In this document: positions 7,569 to 9,570 of the stretch, one piece after another | Layout: every line of letters starts with the position of its first letter | How positions within the stretch are numbered: the first letter of the stretch is position 1 | Origin: Candidatus Magasanikiibacteriota bacterium | GTDB taxonomy: Bacteria; Patescibacteriota; Patescibacteriia; Magasanikbacterales; GWA2-37-8 | DNA length: 9,570 nucleotides | NCBI GenBank assembly: GCA_026396535.1 | Contig: JAPLWP010000053.1 | Location: 1,894-11,463 of the forward strand | Direction of reading: 5' to 3' | Notes under the pieces: generated by a model | Database searches by the model: none | What the model saw: the letters and a program-made list of their open reading frames with translations, nothing else | What the model was told of the DNA's origin: nothing | Position numbers and translations under genes: made by a program

Positions 7569-7586
7569 GATCCACATATAAGTTTT

Positions 7587-7617
7587 ATAAGAAATAAAAT
7601 AAATTTTTATTTCTTAT
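7587..7617. repeat. Perfect 13-bp inverted repeat in the leader of the binding-protein gene
   Basis: ATAAGAAATAAAA (7587-7599) and its exact reverse complement TTTTATTTCTTAT (7605-7617) are separated by the 5-nt loop TAAAT. Twelve of the thirteen pairs are A-T, so the RNA hairpin would be weak. It lies between the galU stop and the next start, 15 nt before the ATG at 7633. It is not a standard intrinsic terminator because it lacks a GC-rich stem. It may act as a weak bidirectional terminator, an RNA end stabiliser, or an operator for a dimeric regulator. Confidence 0.75.
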
Positions 7618-7632
7618 CTCAAATTTAGAAGT

Positions 7633-8997
7633 ATGAAATTAAAACATATAATTTCATTTTCCACCCTGGCGGTTTTACTTTTGACCGCTGGTTTTGGTTG
7701 TAAAGGAATATCTACCGCCCAGCAACAGGCGACTACTCCCGTAACTCTGGAATATTGGACAGTTTTTGATGATGTAGACGCTATTCAAAAAGAAATTCAG
7801 TCTTATCGCGCTCTGAGACCTTATATAAATGTAAATATTCGTCAGTTACGAGCGGAAGAATTATATCCTCGTCTTATTGAAGCTTTGGCTGAAGATCATG
7901 GGCCGGATATTATTTCAATACAAAATAGAGATCTTGGTAAATTTTTAAGTAAATTAACTCCAATGCCAAGCTCGGTACCAGATGCTACGGTAATAGTAGA
8001 GCAAGGTAAGTTTAGTCAGACAGTAACGGTAAATACTCTTACCCAGCCTTTAGTCACTCCAACTCAGCTCGATAATGAGTATATAAAAGTAGTAAAGGAT
8101 GATGTATTAATAGGTGGAAAGATTTATGGTCTGCCTTTATCGGTAGATATGATGGCGGTTTATTATAATAAAGATTTGTTGGATCGTGCCGGCATTGCTC
8201 AGCCGCCGGCCAATTGGGATGATTTTCAGCAAGATGTAAAAAAGATTACTAAATACGATAAAAAAACTGGTAAGATTCTTCAATCCGGTGCCGCTTTTGG
8301 TACTGGTGAAAATGTACCGGGAAGTGACGATCTGTTGTATGTTTTATACCAACAAAGTAATCTGAATTTTGTAGGTGGTGGTGGTCAAGCCCAATTCAAT
8401 CAAGGTGGCGCTTCGTTTGATGTAATGAATTTTTATACTGACTATGCCAATCCGGCTCGTGACACTTATACTTGGTCAGCGGACCAGGGGGACGCGCTAG
8501 ATGCTTTTGTAAATGGAAAAGTTGGGTTCTTCTTTGGGTATAGTTATCATTTTCCAGTTATCAAATCTCGTGCACCGCAGTTGGATTTTCGAGTATTGCC
8601 TTTATTTCAATTGAGCGCGGATAAGCCGGTAAACGTAGCCAACTATTGGTTGCAAACAGTGACTGCAAAATCCAAACACCAAAATGAAGCTTGGGGTCTG
8701 ATAAACTTTTTGACTCACACCAAAGCCACCAAAGATTATTTAGATCAGACTGACAGACCAACTGCTTTGCGCGCGTATATTACTGATCAAAAAACCAAGC
8801 CAGAATTGCAGCCATTCATGGACCAAATTTTGATTGCCAAAAATTGGTATCATGGTCATGATTATGCGGCCGCAGTCAAAGCGGTAAATGACATGATCGC
8901 TCAATGGTTGCAACCAATTACTGATGGTAGTAAAGCGCAAGAAATTCAAACAAATATTTTAAATCAAGGTATGTCCAAGGTAAATCAGACTTTGTAG
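7633..8997 (+). CDS. Extracellular solute-binding lipoprotein (family 1, sugar-type)
   Basis: This 454-aa protein begins with a secretion signal (KLKH, then a hydrophobic run at 6-21) and a lipobox-like end at Cys23 (TAGFGC). The -3 and -2 residues are unusual, so lipidation is probable rather than certain. The mature chain is a bacterial family 1 solute-binding fold: TLEYWTVFDD at the first strand, GPDIISIQ (90-97), the hinge-region signature IYGLPLSVDMMAVYYNKDLLDRAGI (164-188) followed by PPANWDDF, then AFVNGKVGFFFGY (291-303), and a helix-rich C-terminus (AWGLINFLTHT). Such proteins capture sugars or peptides outside the membrane for ABC importers. A Thr/Val-rich stretch (about 115-155) is longer than expected. 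No permease or ATPase gene follows in the visible sequence; a pilin-like gene comes next. The start is supported by the signal peptide; AGAAG just upstream is a poor ribosome binding site. Confidence 0.92.
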   Translation: MKLKHIISFSTLAVLLLTAGFGCKGISTAQQQATTPVTLEYWTVFDDVDAIQKEIQSYRALRPYINVNIRQLRAEELYPRLIEALAEDHGPDIISIQNRDLGKFLSKLTPMPSSVPDATVIVEQGKFSQTVTVNTLTQPLVTPTQLDNEYIKVVKDDVLIGGKIYGLPLSVDMMAVYYNKDLLDRAGIAQPPANWDDFQQDVKKITKYDKKTGKILQSGAAFGTGENVPGSDDLLYVLYQQSNLNFVGGGGQAQFNQGGASFDVMNFYTDYANPARDTYTWSADQGDALDAFVNGKVGFFFGYSYHFPVIKSRAPQLDFRVLPLFQLSADKPVNVANYWLQTVTAKSKHQNEAWGLINFLTHTKATKDYLDQTDRPTALRAYITDQKTKPELQPFMDQILIAKNWYHGHDYAAAVKAVNDMIAQWLQPITDGSKAQEIQTNILNQGMSKVNQTL

Positions 8998-8998
8998 T

Positions 8999-9570
8999 AT
9001 GAAAAATTTTGCGAAAGGATTGTTATTTATCTTGCCACTACTGGTATTATTTTTTCAACCAACAGTCGCGAAAGCTGATCAAATTTATTGTTTTTGTTCG
9101 GTGGAAGCTTCCAATCTGGATGTTTCACAAAATGCTCCAGACCCAGAATGTAAACAAATGACTACTCCAGACTGTAATGGCTATGCCGCTTCATTAGAAA
9201 GCACGGGCAAGAGTGGATATACTTGTACTGTGAACACAGATCAGAAAGCTTGTAAGGCTGAAATAGAAAATTGGAAAAAACAAAAAGCTCAAATAATAGC
9301 TGATTTAGCCCAGTCTGATAAAAAAGAAAAGGCTATCGCGAAATCAGGCAGCAGTCAATTTTTGCCAGCCTGTATTTTGGCAGATAAATTAAATCTGAAT
9401 TCCGAATGTGGCGATGTGACTATTTTTATAAAATTAATGCTTGATATTGTAAACTACCTCCTAAGTTTTGTAGGAGGTTTAGCCCTGTTATTCTTTATAT
9501 ATGGTGGATTTGTTTTGATATTTTCCAGTGGCGCTCCTGATAAAATTACTCAAGGTAAAGAAATATTAAT
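8999..9570 (+). CDS. Cys-rich TrbC/VirB2-like pilin protein (C-terminus beyond window)
   Basis: The first 190 codons are visible, and the reading frame is still open at the right edge. Residues 1-26 form a signal peptide (hydrophobic 7-19, cleavage expected after AKA at 24-26). The exported part holds eight Cys (31, 33, 51, 59, 76, 85, 125, 137), including CFC, probably paired as disulfides, and a charged helix at about 86-112 (KAEIENWKKQKAQIIADL). From about 141 the chain becomes hydrophobic, with VGGLALLFFIYGGFVLIFSSG (158-178) and then APDKITQGKEIL. This matches the TrbC/VirB2-type pilin core, in which a second membrane helix would follow outside the window. The gene begins 1 bp after the binding-protein stop (TAG-T-ATG), so it is cotranscribed and likely translationally coupled. 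The N-terminal Cys-rich domain is not part of classic VirB2, and its role is unknown. Confidence 0.85.
   Translation, partial: MKNFAKGLLFILPLLVLFFQPTVAKADQIYCFCSVEASNLDVSQNAPDPECKQMTTPDCNGYAASLESTGKSGYTCTVNTDQKACKAEIENWKKQKAQIIADLAQSDKKEKAIAKSGSSQFLPACILADKLNLNSECGDVTIFIKLMLDIVNYLLSFVGGLALLFFIYGGFVLIFSSGAPDKITQGKEIL

Noticed and set aside
7587..7617. Inverted repeat as a standard intrinsic terminator of galU
   Set aside because: The stem is almost all A-T and there is no uninterrupted T tract after it, so it is reported as a repeat only.

Overview
The window most likely comes from a member of the Candidate Phyla Radiation (Candidatus Patescibacteria, probably a Parcubacteria-type lineage). 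The grounds are its low-to-moderate GC, the standard code (TGA is not read as an amino acid), very tight gene packing, almost no Shine-Dalgarno sequences, and the gene content: GspI/PilV-like prepilins with carboxypeptidase-regulatory-like domains, a PilX-like protein ending in a YDxNLxYxPPPxFP...ISWxE tail, and a lipoprotein solute-binding protein paired with a Cys-rich TrbC/VirB2-type pilin. This placement is inferred from protein style only; no rRNA or ribosomal protein is present.

Layout. The left arm (1-2810) lies on the minus strand. It holds ftsK, the DNA translocase of the division site, followed 6 bp later by a RodZ-like membrane protein with a cytoplasmic helix-turn-helix, cut by the left edge. 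A short divergent intergenic region (2811-2899) carries back-to-back extended -10 promoters. To its right, on the plus strand, runs a three-gene prepilin operon (2900-6641) spaced by 1 and 0 bp: a 597-aa GspI/PilV-like modular prepilin, a 203-aa GspJ/PilW-like prepilin, and a 444-aa PilX-like protein. Next comes galU (6698-7567) with its own promoter, which has both a -35 and a -10 box. A solute-binding lipoprotein gene (7633-8997) follows, and then, after 1 bp, the Cys-rich TrbC/VirB2-like pilin gene (8999 to the right edge).

How the genes fit together. The theme is the cell envelope: division and shape (FtsK, RodZ-like), a type IV pilus or pseudopilus tip complex (three minor-pilin-like proteins without their assembly motor here), nucleotide-sugar supply (GalU), and an extracytoplasmic binding protein coupled to a small pilin-like membrane protein. 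All four predicted promoters carry TGnTATAAT. One overlaps the galU stop codon, and one lies so close to the first prepilin start that its mRNA should be leaderless. No RNA genes, CRISPR arrays, insertion sequences or phage genes were seen. Outside the genes no gap exceeds 90 bp.
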